The notes beneath the pieces are model-generated. The model had not been told where the DNA came from. It saw nothing but the letters and a program-made list of their open reading frames with translations, and did no database searches. Shown one piece after another: positions 1 to 7,745 of a stretch of 11,313 bases of DNA; within the stretch, counting starts at the first letter, position 1; the number at the start of each line of letters is the position of its first letter. The stretch covers positions 1 through 11,313 of the forward strand of contig CAZVAQ010000112.1 in the NCBI GenBank assembly GCA_964625145.1, in the 5' to 3' direction. Made by a program: the position numbers and the translations under genes. Source of the stretch: CAYTRP01 sp964625145. Its GTDB lineage: Bacteria > Sumerlaeota > Sumerlaeia > SLMS01 > JAHLLQ01.

Positions 1-668
1 GTCTTCACCTTCTCGACATTGTAGCCAGGCATGTGGGCGATGTCCTCGCGCACGGTGGCCTTGTAGGCCTCCCAACTGGAGATGCCGACGCCAAACCAGA
101 TCTTCACGTCCTTGACCTCTACGAACGATTGCGCGGCCAGATTGGCGGCAGCGGTCAGCAGCCCCGGTGTCGCGCCGCAACCGGTGATGTAGGTCATGCC
201 GCTCTGGCGGATCAGATCGGACAGCTCCATCACGCTTTCCACGGCGGAGGTGCGCTTCAGCGCGTCAGCCATGACGCCCTTGAAGCCGGCCTCGCAGAAC
301 TGGCGAATGACATCGGGCAGGAACGTGTTCGGGATGTTCGGAATGGCGAGGAAGATCGCGTCGAGCTGTCCGGCCTTGTTGAGTGCGGTGAGCTCGGCGA
401 CGCTGTCCTCGCAGGCACGTCCACCCTTCAGGGTGCCGACGCTCTTGTCCGCGGGAAGAGCCATGACCGCCTCGGCGCTGATGCCGGCGTCGTCGTGTGC
501 GATGCCCTCGCGGTCGGCCAGGGCCACCAGGCGGAACTCGGACTTGTGGGCCAGTAGAGAGGCCGCGCTGCGTCCCAATCCACCCGCGCCCATGATGGCG
601 ACCCGACGAACCTTGGTGGATGTGGAGGCGGTGCTCTCCGAGCTTGGGGCGATCGCTGCGACGGTCAT
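1..668 (-). CDS. Saccharopine dehydrogenase-like NAD(P)-binding oxidoreductase, 3' part cut by window edge
   Basis: The reading frame runs from ATG at 668 leftwards off the window edge, giving the first 222 residues without a stop. After an 18-residue Ser/Thr-rich tail, a Rossmann nucleotide-binding motif GAGGLGR lies at residues 27-33, followed by a strand ending in ALADR. Further landmarks are LAIPNIPNTF, DALKRTSAVE (K138 region) and GCGATPGLL (163-171), then a stretch reading EDIAHMPGYNVEK near the edge. From memory this pattern matches saccharopine-dehydrogenase-like oxidoreductases annotated in cyanobacteria and other bacteria; the true substrate of that family is not known to me. The start is supported by a purine-rich Shine-Dalgarno (GGAGAGG) 7 nt upstream. 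The gene is separated by 128 nt from the upstream minus-strand lipoprotein gene and has no obvious functional link to the glycosidase genes. The family call is fairly secure, the reaction is not. Confidence 0.8.
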   Translation of the reverse strand, partial: MTVAAIAPSSESTASTSTKVRRVAIMGAGGLGRSAASLLAHKSEFRLVALADREGIAHDDAGISAEAVMALPADKSVGTLKGGRACEDSVAELTALNKAGQLDAIFLAIPNIPNTFLPDVIRQFCEAGFKGVMADALKRTSAVESVMELSDLIRQSGMTYITGCGATPGLLTAAANLAAQSFVEVKDVKIWFGVGISSWEAYKATVREDIAHMPGYNVEKVK

Positions 669-737
669 GATGGTTCCTCTCCTCGAAAGATTCTGGGGGC
701 AATGAAGGACGCCCCGGTCAGACGCCAAGCAGGACAA

Positions 738-763
738 CCGTCATCCCCTGATGGGGGCAACGG
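738..763 (-). terminator. Weak hairpin between the two minus-strand genes
   Basis: CCGT (738-741) pairs with ACGG (760-763), and CCCC (745-748) with GGGG (753-756) around a 4-nt loop, giving an interrupted 8-bp stem in the intergenic gap downstream of the lipoprotein gene. On the minus strand the hairpin is followed by TTGTCC rather than a clean U-tract, so it may be a weak terminator, a stability element, or chance. Confidence 0.3.
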
Positions 764-796
764 AAACCGGGGGTTGCTCGCTGTTTCGAGGGGCGT

Positions 797-1240
797 TCAG
801 CCCGCGTCGCGATACTTGATGAAGTCGGCCCGGACCTCGTATTCGAAGCTGGCCTGGGAGCGCGTGCCGCCGACTCCGACCAGAAAGTCCCAAATCCACC
901 GGAACACATTGATATTGCCCGATGTTGACCCGGACTGGCGCCGGACCATTTGGCCGAAGATCACGCCGTCGGCCCCCTTCTCCCTCGCGGTCTGCAGGAA
1001 CTTCTCGTTGAGCCGGTCCGTGTCGCCGCCTTCGGAGACAACGCCCGTCGCCCGCCCCATCACGCGATAGGTGCGCTCGATGTCCGCCGCGTCAAAGTAG
1101 ATGTCTACTTCGCTGCTGGGGGTATAGGAGTCGCCGATGTAGGTGACGCGATTTCGCCCGCAACTGCTGGCGGCAACGGCCACCAAGAGCAGGATGCAGG
1201 CAAGGGCCATCGGGGAGGCAACGGATCGGCTTTTGGTCAC
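797..1240 (-). CDS. Small putative lipoprotein of unknown function
   Basis: This is a 147-residue protein starting at GTG 1240 (GGAG 9 nt upstream). The frame is open further upstream to an ATG at 1303, but that start would put 21 extra residues before the signal peptide. The N-terminus has a basic n-region (MTKSRS), a hydrophobic core LACILLLVAVA and a lipobox-like ASSC with Cys27, so it is probably cleaved and lipidated by signal peptidase II and anchored in a membrane. The mature part contains VDIYFDAADIERTYRVMG and a segment reading LQTAREKGADGVIFG. Similar segments occur in small bacterial lipoproteins in which a beta-strand is followed by a helix ending in 'GAD.vi'; I do not recognise a function. 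It is divergent from dps across 176 nt. Lipoprotein status is well supported, the role unknown. Confidence 0.75.
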   Translation of the reverse strand: MTKSRSVASPMALACILLLVAVAASSCGRNRVTYIGDSYTPSSEVDIYFDAADIERTYRVMGRATGVVSEGGDTDRLNEKFLQTAREKGADGVIFGQMVRRQSGSTSGNINVFRWIWDFLVGVGGTRSQASFEYEVRADFIKYRDAG

Positions 1241-1338
1241 TTTTCGACACTCCGATTCACAAGCGCTCCAACAACGATAAACCCACAAGTCCGCCGGGAT
1301 CAATCGATAACGTCAGAAGCCGCAAACTGGTACAGGGC

Positions 1339-1368
1339 TTGCCTTCTTGTAACCTTGGATGGTATGTT
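1339..1368 (+). promoter_or_regulatory. Possible sigma70-like promoter for dps
   Basis: In the 176-nt divergent gap, TTGCCT (1339-1344) and TATGTT (1363-1368) are separated by 18 nt and end about 48 nt before the dps start. Both hexamers deviate from consensus, so this is only a candidate. No OxyR, Fur or other operator was recognised. Confidence 0.3.
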
Positions 1369-1416
1369 GTTTCTGAAAGGCGATCTGGAAAAACAATCTC
1401 AAGAGGAGAGCATGAT

Positions 1417-1887
1417 ATGGCATGGAAACGCGAGATTCTGACCGGCGAAAAGCGTGACAAGACTGTCGCAGCCCTGCAGGCTGTCCTGAGCGACTTGATT
1501 GACCTCTCCCTGCAGAGCAAGCAAGCCCACTGGAACGTGAAGGGCCCGCAGTTCAAGTCGATCCACGAGCAGTTGGATGAAGTCGTGACCGCCGCGCGGA
1601 CCGCGAGCGATGATGTCGCCGAGCGCATCTCCACCCTGGGCCGCCCGGCTGATGGCCGTGTGGCAACCGTGGGCAGCACCACGCGCCTGCAGGAGTATCC
1701 CGGCGACTTCGTCAACAAGGACGAGACCGTGCGGTTGATCTCCGACCGCTTGGCACAGACCATTGAGGGACTTCGCGCCGCACAGGAAGTCACCAGCGAG
1801 ACCGACCCCGTTTCCGAGGACCTGCTGATTGGCATCAGCGGCGGGCTGGAGAAGATCCTGTGGATGATCCAGGCTCAGGAAGGCTGA
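1417..1887 (+). CDS. dps: Dps-type ferritin-like DNA-protection / iron-storage protein
   Basis: The 156-residue product has the usual length for Dps, a family that forms dodecamers, oxidises Fe(II) with hydrogen peroxide at inter-subunit sites and stores it as ferric mineral in the cytoplasm. The signature HWNVKGPQF starts at H38. Using the Listeria Dps numbering (H31, H43, D58, E62), the residues here are H38, H50, D65 and E69 with identical spacing, so the complete ferroxidase centre is present. The start at 1417 is chosen because AGGAG (1404-1408) lies 8 nt upstream; the frame is open further upstream to an ATG at 1339, but that extension (including a basic stretch) has no family support. 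The short N-terminus (MAWKREILTGEKRDK) has a few basic residues. Followed by a strong intrinsic terminator, so probably monocistronic. Expected to respond to oxidative stress or starvation by family knowledge, not shown by the sequence. Confidence 0.93.
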   Translation: MAWKREILTGEKRDKTVAALQAVLSDLIDLSLQSKQAHWNVKGPQFKSIHEQLDEVVTAARTASDDVAERISTLGRPADGRVATVGSTTRLQEYPGDFVNKDETVRLISDRLAQTIEGLRAAQEVTSETDPVSEDLLIGISGGLEKILWMIQAQEG

Positions 1888-1933
1888 TCGGCACGACAAC
1901 CGGGGCTGCGACTCGCTGACCCCATGATTCCCA

Positions 1934-1982
1934 CCGGGCCGGTAGCGGGCTTTGACTTGCCGCGCCGGCCCGGTTTCTTGTT
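1934..1982 (+). terminator. Intrinsic terminator downstream of dps
   Basis: A perfect 9-bp inverted repeat, CCGGGCCGG (1934-1942) and CCGGCCCGG (1965-1973), is extended inwards by GCGG (1945-1948) pairing with CCGC (1960-1963), and is followed immediately by TTTCTTGTT. This has the form of a rho-independent terminator. It ends 34 nt before the next gene start and covers an upstream in-frame ATG (1924) of the GH13 frame, which argues against that ATG as a start. Confidence 0.85.
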
Positions 1983-2016
1983 CCTGCCGGTATCCCATGT
2001 GGTCAGGAACCTGCCC

Positions 2017-3633
2017 ATGCGCACACAAGTCTGGATGCAGTTTGCCGGAGCGCTCCTCCTGATGAGCCTGTCCTCCTCCATGCCCCCTTCTGTGGCCGCG
2101 CAGGATCAACGCGGCTATGCCTCGGTTCATGACGCCGCACGCATCGAGGAATTCGCCCGCCGCGAAGCCGATTGGCGAAACGGCCCCATCGTCTATCAAG
2201 TCATCGTCGATCGCTTCGCACCGCCGGATGATCTGGCAGAGCGCGCGCATTTCTATGCAGAGCCGCGACGGTTGCGATCGTGGGACGAGGAGCCGACTCC
2301 CGGGCCCTTCGACGACACCATTCAGGTCACGCGTCATGAGGTTGATTTCTGGGGCGGCAACCTGCAAAGCCTCGACACAAAGGTCGGCTACTTGCACGAC
2401 CTCGGCATCGATGTGCTTTATCTGAACCCGATCCACGACGCATTCACCAATCACAAGTACGACGCGCGGGATTACTTCGAAGTCTCGCCGGAATATGGCA
2501 CGCGACAGGACGTGATTGAGCTGGCCGACACGTTGCACGCGCGGGGCATGCGAATTGTGCTGGACGGCGTGTTCAACCACATGGGTCGTAACTCGCCGCA
2601 CTTTCAGGAAGCATTGAGGGATGAGAGCAGCCCATGGCGCGATTGGTACTACATTGGCGAACAATATGTGCATGGCTACCGGGCGTGGGTGGACATTGCC
2701 AACCTGCCGGAGGTGAACCTGGAAAGCCCCGCCGTTCGCGAACGGATCTGGGGCGACCCGGATTCGGTAGTGCAGGGATGGCTGCGTGATGGCGTTGATG
2801 GTTGGCGCCTTGATGTTGCATTTGACATCGGATTCAAGTGGCTCAGCGAGCTCACCACATCGGCTCATTCTGCCAAGTCAGATTCGGTGATCATTGCCGA
2901 AGTGTGGAACTACCCGGAGCAGTGGATGCCCGCGGTCGACGGGGTCATGAACATGACGCTGCGACAGATGATGCTCGACTTTATCGACGGTCGCATCGCG
3001 GCGCCGCTCTTTGGCCGCCAAGTCGAACGCATGGTCGAAGACACCGGCATCGAGCCGTTGCTGAAGTCATGGGTCATTCTGGACAACCACGACACTTCGC
3101 GCATTGCTTCCATGGTGCCGGATGTGGAGAAGCGCCGCCTGCTGCAGGTGCTCTTCTTCACGCTTCCCGGTTCGCCATGCATTTACTATGGCGCAGAGCT
3201 GGGAATGGAAGGCGTTGGAGATCCCGGTTCGCGCGGGCCCATGAAGTGGGAGCTCGCCACCGACGAGAACGGGGAGTTCACGTGGATGAAGAAGCTTATC
3301 GCCATGCGCCGTGATCATCGCGCGCTGCGCATCGGCGATTTCCGCCTCCTCGACAGCAGCAACCTGCTGGCCTTCATGCGCCATACGGACCGCATCGCCG
3401 AGAGCGTGTACGTCGTCGCGAATCCCACAAACCGGGCCGTGACCGAGGTGCTCGTCATCCGCGACTCCAAGCTCATGAGCTACACCACTTTGCAGGACCA
3501 ACTCTCTGACAAGACAATCACAGTCGTCGCCGGCACCCTGGCCGTCGAGGTCCCGCCCCGGACGGCCATGGTCCTGACCCCACAAGTGGACCAGCAGACG
3601 GTGAACTACACGCCTTACAAGCGGGTGTGGTGA
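2017..3633 (+). CDS. Secreted GH13 alpha-amylase-family glycoside hydrolase
   Basis: The 538-residue product starts with a Sec signal peptide (MRTQVWMQFAGALLLMSL..., predicted cut after SVAA near residue 28), so it acts outside the cytoplasm on alpha-glucans such as starch or maltodextrins. All four GH13 conserved regions are visible in order: DGVFNH (D183-H188); GWRLD with R264 and the nucleophile D266; IIAEVWN with the acid/base E295; and DNHD with H358 and the transition-state stabiliser D359. The (beta/alpha)8 barrel covers roughly residues 45-445, with a short C-terminal beta-domain to 538. There is no N-terminal CBM34-type domain, so it is not a classic neopullulanase, although motifs such as FWGGNLQSL and GPMKW resemble that clade. 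Start 2017 has AGGA 8 nt upstream and a signal peptide directly after; the open frame upstream runs through the dps terminator. I see no convincing promoter of its own in the 34-nt gap. Exact specificity is not readable. Confidence 0.9.
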   Translation: MRTQVWMQFAGALLLMSLSSSMPPSVAAQDQRGYASVHDAARIEEFARREADWRNGPIVYQVIVDRFAPPDDLAERAHFYAEPRRLRSWDEEPTPGPFDDTIQVTRHEVDFWGGNLQSLDTKVGYLHDLGIDVLYLNPIHDAFTNHKYDARDYFEVSPEYGTRQDVIELADTLHARGMRIVLDGVFNHMGRNSPHFQEALRDESSPWRDWYYIGEQYVHGYRAWVDIANLPEVNLESPAVRERIWGDPDSVVQGWLRDGVDGWRLDVAFDIGFKWLSELTTSAHSAKSDSVIIAEVWNYPEQWMPAVDGVMNMTLRQMMLDFIDGRIAAPLFGRQVERMVEDTGIEPLLKSWVILDNHDTSRIASMVPDVEKRRLLQVLFFTLPGSPCIYYGAELGMEGVGDPGSRGPMKWELATDENGEFTWMKKLIAMRRDHRALRIGDFRLLDSSNLLAFMRHTDRIAESVYVVANPTNRAVTEVLVIRDSKLMSYTTLQDQLSDKTITVVAGTLAVEVPPRTAMVLTPQVDQQTVNYTPYKRVW

Positions 3634-3809
3634 CTCGCTGTAAAGTAGGACATTTTGACCATCAAATTGTTCCCGTTTCTCCCTTTGAGAAGACCGGCAA
3701 CGGATGAGCTCTTCAGCAATCCATCCGAGAGAGCTTCTCATAAGAGACTGATAAATAAGGAGTTGTAGGTTGCCCATGGCCCGAGTGGGATGATCGGGGC
3801 ATTTCCGAC

Positions 3810-3839
3810 TTGACCGGGCAGATTCCGCTTCACTATGTC
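3810..3839 (+). promoter_or_regulatory. Promoter of the beta-helix/sialidase operon
   Basis: TTGACC (3810-3815) and TATGTC (3834-3839) are spaced by 18 bp, predicting transcription from about 3846 and a leader of about 36 nt. The same hexamers with the same spacing occur before the second sialidase operon (7869-7898), while the spacer sequences are mostly different. That conservation is the main support. The -35 TTG could in principle be read as a TTG start of the downstream frame, which the promoter assignment makes unlikely. The rest of the gap from 3634 shows no gene or convincing terminator. Confidence 0.65.
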
Positions 3840-3846
3840 CGACATA
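3834..3846 (+). promoter_or_regulatory. 13-bp dyad operator candidate overlapping the -10 box
   Basis: TATGTCCGACATA is a dyad with 6-bp arms around one central base. Its left arm is the predicted -10 hexamer and its right arm ends at the predicted start of transcription, a classical position for a repressor site. The second operon carries the same dyad with the centre base inverted (TATGTCGGACATA at 7893-7905). No regulator gene is in the window. Confidence 0.6.
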
Positions 3847-3881
3847 TCAAGCGTTCATCTGCCCATTTGAGGTCCCCGTCC

Positions 3882-5288
3882 ATGGGTCGAACCGCCCCCT
3901 CGCACGCATCCTTGGCGGTCATCGCCGTCTTCGCTGCTGTTTGGGGGCCGGCGGTAGCGGCCGATTACTCCGATCCGCAGGCGGGCGCCTCCTGGGTGGC
4001 GTCCACATGGACGGGGCCGAATGCGGGGTTCGTCATCGAGCTGGAGAACGCCAGCCTTACCTTGGAGGGCTTCGCGCATCTGGAATGCCCCGACGGCAGC
4101 TTTGTCGTCGCCGGCAACTCGTCCAGCCTTCAGGCAATCGATTGTCATTTCCGCAACATCACGCAAACCGACACGGCGCCCATCGACACCGGGCCCATGG
4201 GGCAATCGATCTCCACCTCCACCCCTGTTTCCAATGTGACTATCACCGTCGCGGATTCCAGCTTCGAAGACAACGCGCGCGGGATTCTGACGCGCAGCGT
4301 GCGCGGCACCTCAAGCATCGCCATCAGCAACACGCGCTTCGCGAACAACTCCGCATGGCCGATCGAGTATCGTGTCGGTGCTGGCGATCATTCGATGACC
4401 ATCACCGGTTCCGAGCTGGAATGGACCATCAACTCTCCCGTGCGGCTCTACGCGTTTCACAACCAGAACCCGGCGCTCGTGACAAAGTATCAGGTCGACA
4501 TCGACCGCACGCGCTTCACGTTGAGCAGCGGCGCGCGTGCCGCGTTGGTGTTGGGTGGCGTGGAATCCGCCGCACACCCGGACAGTACGTGGCAACTGAA
4601 TGTCACCAACTCCATCTTTGACCTGCGCGGAGCCGCCGCAGTCGCCGAGACATCGGCCGTGAATGCCCTGGCGGAAACAACGCGGCGCAACACCGTGCAT
4701 GTGCGTCATTCGACAGTCGTCACCGGTAATGCGGCGCACTCGGGCCTTGTCTGGCGCGGAGGGGCTGCCAGCGCGCTGACCGTGCAGAACAGCATCATCG
4801 ACGGTCCCGGCACGGCATTCACCAATTCCGGCCTTGGCAGCGTCACGAGCGGCATCAATCTCCTCAACACGACGGCAATAGTATCCGGCGCTGGCAGCAC
4901 CACGCTCAGCGGCCAGGAAATCATCGGTCAGTCCCCGCACTTTGCCGACCGCAATGCAGGCGATTTCCGCATCACTGCTGACTCCCCGGCCGAGGGAGCA
5001 GGCGAGGACATGGGCGTCACTGTTGACTTCGCCGGATCTCCCCGCCCTGCACCGGCTGGCGCGAACCCCGACCTTGGTGCATACGAGTTTGGCGAGATCG
5101 CGCCGCCGGCGATCCTTGGCGACATCAACGGCGATGGAGTCATAAACGTCGCCGATGTCACGCGGCTCGGGTTTCGCATTGCCAGTGAGGATTTTCCGGA
5201 AGCTGCCATCGCGGATGTGAACGATGACGGCGTTGTCGACGAGCAGGACCTCGACACGCTCGCCGAAATGATCGTGGAATCGCCATGA
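3882..5288 (+). CDS. Secreted right-handed beta-helix protein with C-terminal type I dockerin
   Basis: The 468-residue product has a signal peptide (hydrophobic ASLAVIAVFAAVWG, cut near AVAA at residue 28). Residues of about 30-390 form a repetitive beta-rich pattern with recurring strand-turn units such as SNVTITVADSSFEDNARG, SSIAISNTRFANNS and LTVQNSIIDGPG, typical of parallel beta-helix (pectate-lyase-like) folds, ending in the common 'SPA...G...D..G..RP...PDLGAYE' closure. Residues of about 411-466 form a dockerin: two calcium-binding loops, DINGDGVINVADV (from D414) and DVNDDGVVDEQDL (from D445). Start 3882 has TGAGG 9 nt upstream and lies behind the predicted promoter. No catalytic residues can be assigned, so it could be a glycan lyase, hydrolase or a binding/scaffold protein. 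Its stop overlaps the start of the downstream sialidase gene (ATGA), implying coordinated production; the dockerin suggests docking to a cohesin-bearing or surface partner not seen here. Confidence 0.85.
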   Translation: MGRTAPSHASLAVIAVFAAVWGPAVAADYSDPQAGASWVASTWTGPNAGFVIELENASLTLEGFAHLECPDGSFVVAGNSSSLQAIDCHFRNITQTDTAPIDTGPMGQSISTSTPVSNVTITVADSSFEDNARGILTRSVRGTSSIAISNTRFANNSAWPIEYRVGAGDHSMTITGSELEWTINSPVRLYAFHNQNPALVTKYQVDIDRTRFTLSSGARAALVLGGVESAAHPDSTWQLNVTNSIFDLRGAAAVAETSAVNALAETTRRNTVHVRHSTVVTGNAAHSGLVWRGGAASALTVQNSIIDGPGTAFTNSGLGSVTSGINLLNTTAIVSGAGSTTLSGQEIIGQSPHFADRNAGDFRITADSPAEGAGEDMGVTVDFAGSPRPAPAGANPDLGAYEFGEIAPPAILGDINGDGVINVADVTRLGFRIASEDFPEAAIADVNDDGVVDEQDLDTLAEMIVESP

Positions 5289-7594
5289 AGACCGCCACCA
5301 GCACCCATAAACCATCCATCAGGCGCGATGAAATGCTTACAGCCTCTTGCACCAGGGCACACCGTGCCATCCTGGCAACAGGTCTTGCAGTGGGGTTGCT
5401 ATTTGCTCCGCTTGCAGCCGATACGCCCCCAACACCGGCCGCGCGATGGTTGCTGGACGGGGCTGTTGGGGCGACAAACTTCTCGGCGGAGGGCGGTGGC
5501 TACGCCGGTTCCCTCGATGGCGCACAGTTCGTCGAGGCGTCCTATCGCGGAAACGCGTTGCTATTCTCCGGCAGCGCATACGCCTCCATTGGTGGCAATG
5601 CGGAGTCCCTGCTGGCGGGTAACAACTGGTCCGTCTCCCTTTGGTTCCGGCGCAACACGCAGACCGACGGCGGCAGCCGCCTGCGAACCATCTTTGCATC
5701 CGGCGATGCGGGCGGTAGTGGCGTCTCCATCAGCGCGGAACGCGGCAATGGCAACAACCTGCAGTTCCGCGTTGGTTCTTCGGAGGTTTACCTCCCGTTC
5801 CCTTTTGATCTCGCTTGGCACCATGTCGTGCTCGTGCGCGATGGCGCCACGGCGCGCGCTTATGTCGATGGTGCGCTGGTCGGCACGTTCCCCGCGGACG
5901 CGCCGACGCTCGCGCCCATCCGCCTCGGTCGTGACTCCAGCGCCGTCACCACGCGATTCTTCCGCGGTTATGTGGATGAAGCCGCCATCTATGATCACAG
6001 CCTCACCGCCGATGAGGTGAGCGCCGTTCACATGGCGCATCCGCTGCCGCCTATGGTGTCAGTCCCGTACATCAGCACCTTTGCGGGCGGCACCATGGGC
6101 TATTATTGCTTCCGCATCCCTGCGATCCTGCGCGCGGCTGATGGTTCGCTTCTCGCCTTTGCAGAGGCGCGCACGGGCAATTGCAGCGACACCGGCGACA
6201 TCGATACCGTCGTGCGCCGCAGCACCGACAACGGCGTCACATGGGGACCGATCATCACGGTGTGGGATGATGGACCCAACACGGCGGGGAATCCATGCCC
6301 GGTCCTTGATCGCGACACCGGCCGCATCTGGATGATCAACACGCACAACCTCGGCCAGGACACGCAGGCGGAGATTCAAGACGGCACCAGCGACGGCGCG
6401 CGCACCGTGTGGGTGTGCTACAGCGACGATCACGGCGAGACCTGGACGACTCCACATGAGATCACCTCGACGGTGAAACTCCCCGACTGGCGCTGGTATG
6501 CCACCGGCCCCGGCGTCAGCATCCAGGACAGCCAAGGACGCCTCATCGTTCCGGCCACACGGAACACGGGTGCGGGCGGTGGGGGAGCGAACTCCTTCGT
6601 CTTTCACAGCGATGACCACGGCGCGACGTGGCGGTTGTCGGGTGGCATGGCTTCCGATCGCGTCAGCGAGGCACAAGTGGTCGAGCTGTCCAATGGCCAG
6701 TTGATGCTCAACATGCGCCGCACGGGAAGCCGTCCACTTTACCGCGCCGTCTCCCGCAGCATCAACCGCGGCGCCGCGTGGAGTGCCGTCGTCCATGACA
6801 TGGCGCTTCCGTCGTCCGGTGTGCAGGGCAGCATCCTTCGTTACACACTGGAGGATCTACAGGATGCCGATCGCATTGTCTTCTCGAACCCGGCCAACAA
6901 CACCGATACTTCCGCCAACTCGCGCACCAAGATGACCCTGCGTGTCAGTTTGGACGAGGCAAACTCCTGGGCGTACAATCGCGAGCTGCATGCGGGCTGG
7001 TCCGCCTATTCCTCGACGGTCATAACCAAGGACTTCCGCGTCGGCTGCATGTATGAATGGGGAACGGTCAATCGCTACGAGGCATTCGTCTTCGAGAGTG
7101 CAAACCTGGAATGGTTGTCGAACGGTGCCGACGCGACCCCCGCAGTCACGCTCCCGCCAAAGGGCGTCATGGCCGATGTCGTGGAAGGCGTCGGCGTTGT
7201 CGTGCTGTGGGATGCCGTACCCGGGGCGCTGGGCTACGAGTTGCTGCGTTACAAGGCTGGTGATGCAGGAACGGCCGCGATCGTGGCCACGGTGCCGGCG
7301 GGGGAGACCTCCTGGGAGGATAACGACGTTTCGGACATGTCCGGCTATTACTACCGCCTGCGCACATTGGCCGCCGGCGGGCGGTCCCACGACTCGGCCC
7401 CGGCGTTCGTTTCCACGGCCCCGCCGGGAGTTCTGCTGGTGCCGGCCTTTTACCCCACCATCGAGGGCGCCATCCGCGCGGCCCAGGATGGCGACGAGAT
7501 CCGGGTGGCTCACACCCATGTGGACCCGTCCCATTCGATCCGGTTAAAAGACAAGAATCTGACGATCCGCTCCTACCGAGTGGGGGGCGATTGA
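5285..7594 (+). CDS. Secreted LamG-GH33 exo-sialidase with FnIII and truncated beta-helix C-terminus
   Basis: This 769-residue protein removes terminal sialic acids from glycans outside the cytoplasm. Order of parts: long signal peptide (hydrophobic ILATGLAVGLLFAPLAA, cut near residue 45); LamG/concanavalin-like domain (~48-252); six-bladed GH33 propeller (~258-610); FnIII-like domain (~622-708); a short tail (~715-769). The propeller has the FRIP motif (R277), then R296 and D302 with the same 19/25-residue spacing as R37/R56/D62 of Salmonella sialidase, E462, R478, R547 and the nucleophile-type Y575. Asp boxes: STDNGVTW (313-320), SDDHGETW (380-387), SDDHGATW (442-449), and two degenerate ones (492-499, 555-562). 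The tail begins like a beta-helix domain (YPTIEGAIRAAQDGDEIRV) but stops after about 55 residues. The ATG at 5285 overlaps the previous stop (ATGA); ATG 5333 is an alternative giving a more ordinary signal peptide. Confidence 0.92.
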   Translation: MKTATSTHKPSIRRDEMLTASCTRAHRAILATGLAVGLLFAPLAADTPPTPAARWLLDGAVGATNFSAEGGGYAGSLDGAQFVEASYRGNALLFSGSAYASIGGNAESLLAGNNWSVSLWFRRNTQTDGGSRLRTIFASGDAGGSGVSISAERGNGNNLQFRVGSSEVYLPFPFDLAWHHVVLVRDGATARAYVDGALVGTFPADAPTLAPIRLGRDSSAVTTRFFRGYVDEAAIYDHSLTADEVSAVHMAHPLPPMVSVPYISTFAGGTMGYYCFRIPAILRAADGSLLAFAEARTGNCSDTGDIDTVVRRSTDNGVTWGPIITVWDDGPNTAGNPCPVLDRDTGRIWMINTHNLGQDTQAEIQDGTSDGARTVWVCYSDDHGETWTTPHEITSTVKLPDWRWYATGPGVSIQDSQGRLIVPATRNTGAGGGGANSFVFHSDDHGATWRLSGGMASDRVSEAQVVELSNGQLMLNMRRTGSRPLYRAVSRSINRGAAWSAVVHDMALPSSGVQGSILRYTLEDLQDADRIVFSNPANNTDTSANSRTKMTLRVSLDEANSWAYNRELHAGWSAYSSTVITKDFRVGCMYEWGTVNRYEAFVFESANLEWLSNGADATPAVTLPPKGVMADVVEGVGVVVLWDAVPGALGYELLRYKAGDAGTAAIVATVPAGETSWEDNDVSDMSGYYYRLRTLAAGGRSHDSAPAFVSTAPPGVLLVPAFYPTIEGAIRAAQDGDEIRVAHTHVDPSHSIRLKDKNLTIRSYRVGGD

Positions 7595-7673
7595 GCTACT
7601 CCCCTGAATCCATGGGCTTTATTCGTAGGACATAAGAACGTAACATCACCCTCCAGTCCCAAGTCTTCACTTT

Positions 7674-7688
7674 CGGGGGAAAGCCCCG
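7674..7688 (+). terminator. Weak hairpin downstream of the first sialidase operon
   Basis: CGGGG (7674-7678) pairs with CCCCG (7684-7688) around a 5-nt loop, followed by CATTTCG. The stem is only 5 bp and the T-run poor; an alternative pairing CTTTC/GAAAG (7670-7683) competes. It is the only terminator-like structure found between the operons. Confidence 0.3.
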
Positions 7689-7745
7689 CATTTCGCCTAG
7701 GGCCTCCCGGGCTCAGAGCACTACCGCGTCTGGATTTGCACCCTC

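Noticed and set aside
33..705. Plus-strand open frames at the left end
   Set aside because: The minus strand here encodes a protein with a Rossmann motif and other family motifs plus a good Shine-Dalgarno; the plus-strand frames are shadows.
1924..2016. Upstream in-frame extension of the GH13 protein from ATG 1924
   Set aside because: The extension runs through the dps terminator hairpin and puts 31 residues before a complete signal peptide; ATG 2017 has its own Shine-Dalgarno.
1399..2868. 489-codon open frame on the minus strand
   Set aside because: It is antisense to dps, the dps terminator and the GH13 gene, all of which have clear family motifs; the composition is typical of a GC-rich antisense frame and no domain is recognisable.
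3686..3740. TGAGAAG/CTTCTCA inverted repeat as terminator of the GH13 gene
   Set aside because: The arms are 7 bp but separated by 41 nt and not followed by a T-run, so chance is the simpler explanation.
3067..3777. 236-codon open frame on the minus strand
   Set aside because: Antisense to the 3' half of the GH13 gene, which has all four conserved regions; no independent evidence for a gene.
3810..3881. TTG 3810 as start of the beta-helix protein
   Set aside because: The TTG is the start of a conserved -35 hexamer, so the region is promoter and leader; ATG 3882 has a ribosome binding site and signal peptide.
4311..5315. 334-codon open frame on the minus strand
   Set aside because: Antisense to the beta-helix/dockerin gene, spans its dockerin coding region, and shows no recognisable domain or ribosome binding site.
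6770..6970. Degenerate fourth and fifth Asp boxes as sign that the LamG-sialidase is inactive
   Set aside because: Asp boxes are structural and often degenerate at the last blades; the arginine triad, Asp, Glu and Tyr of the active site are all present.
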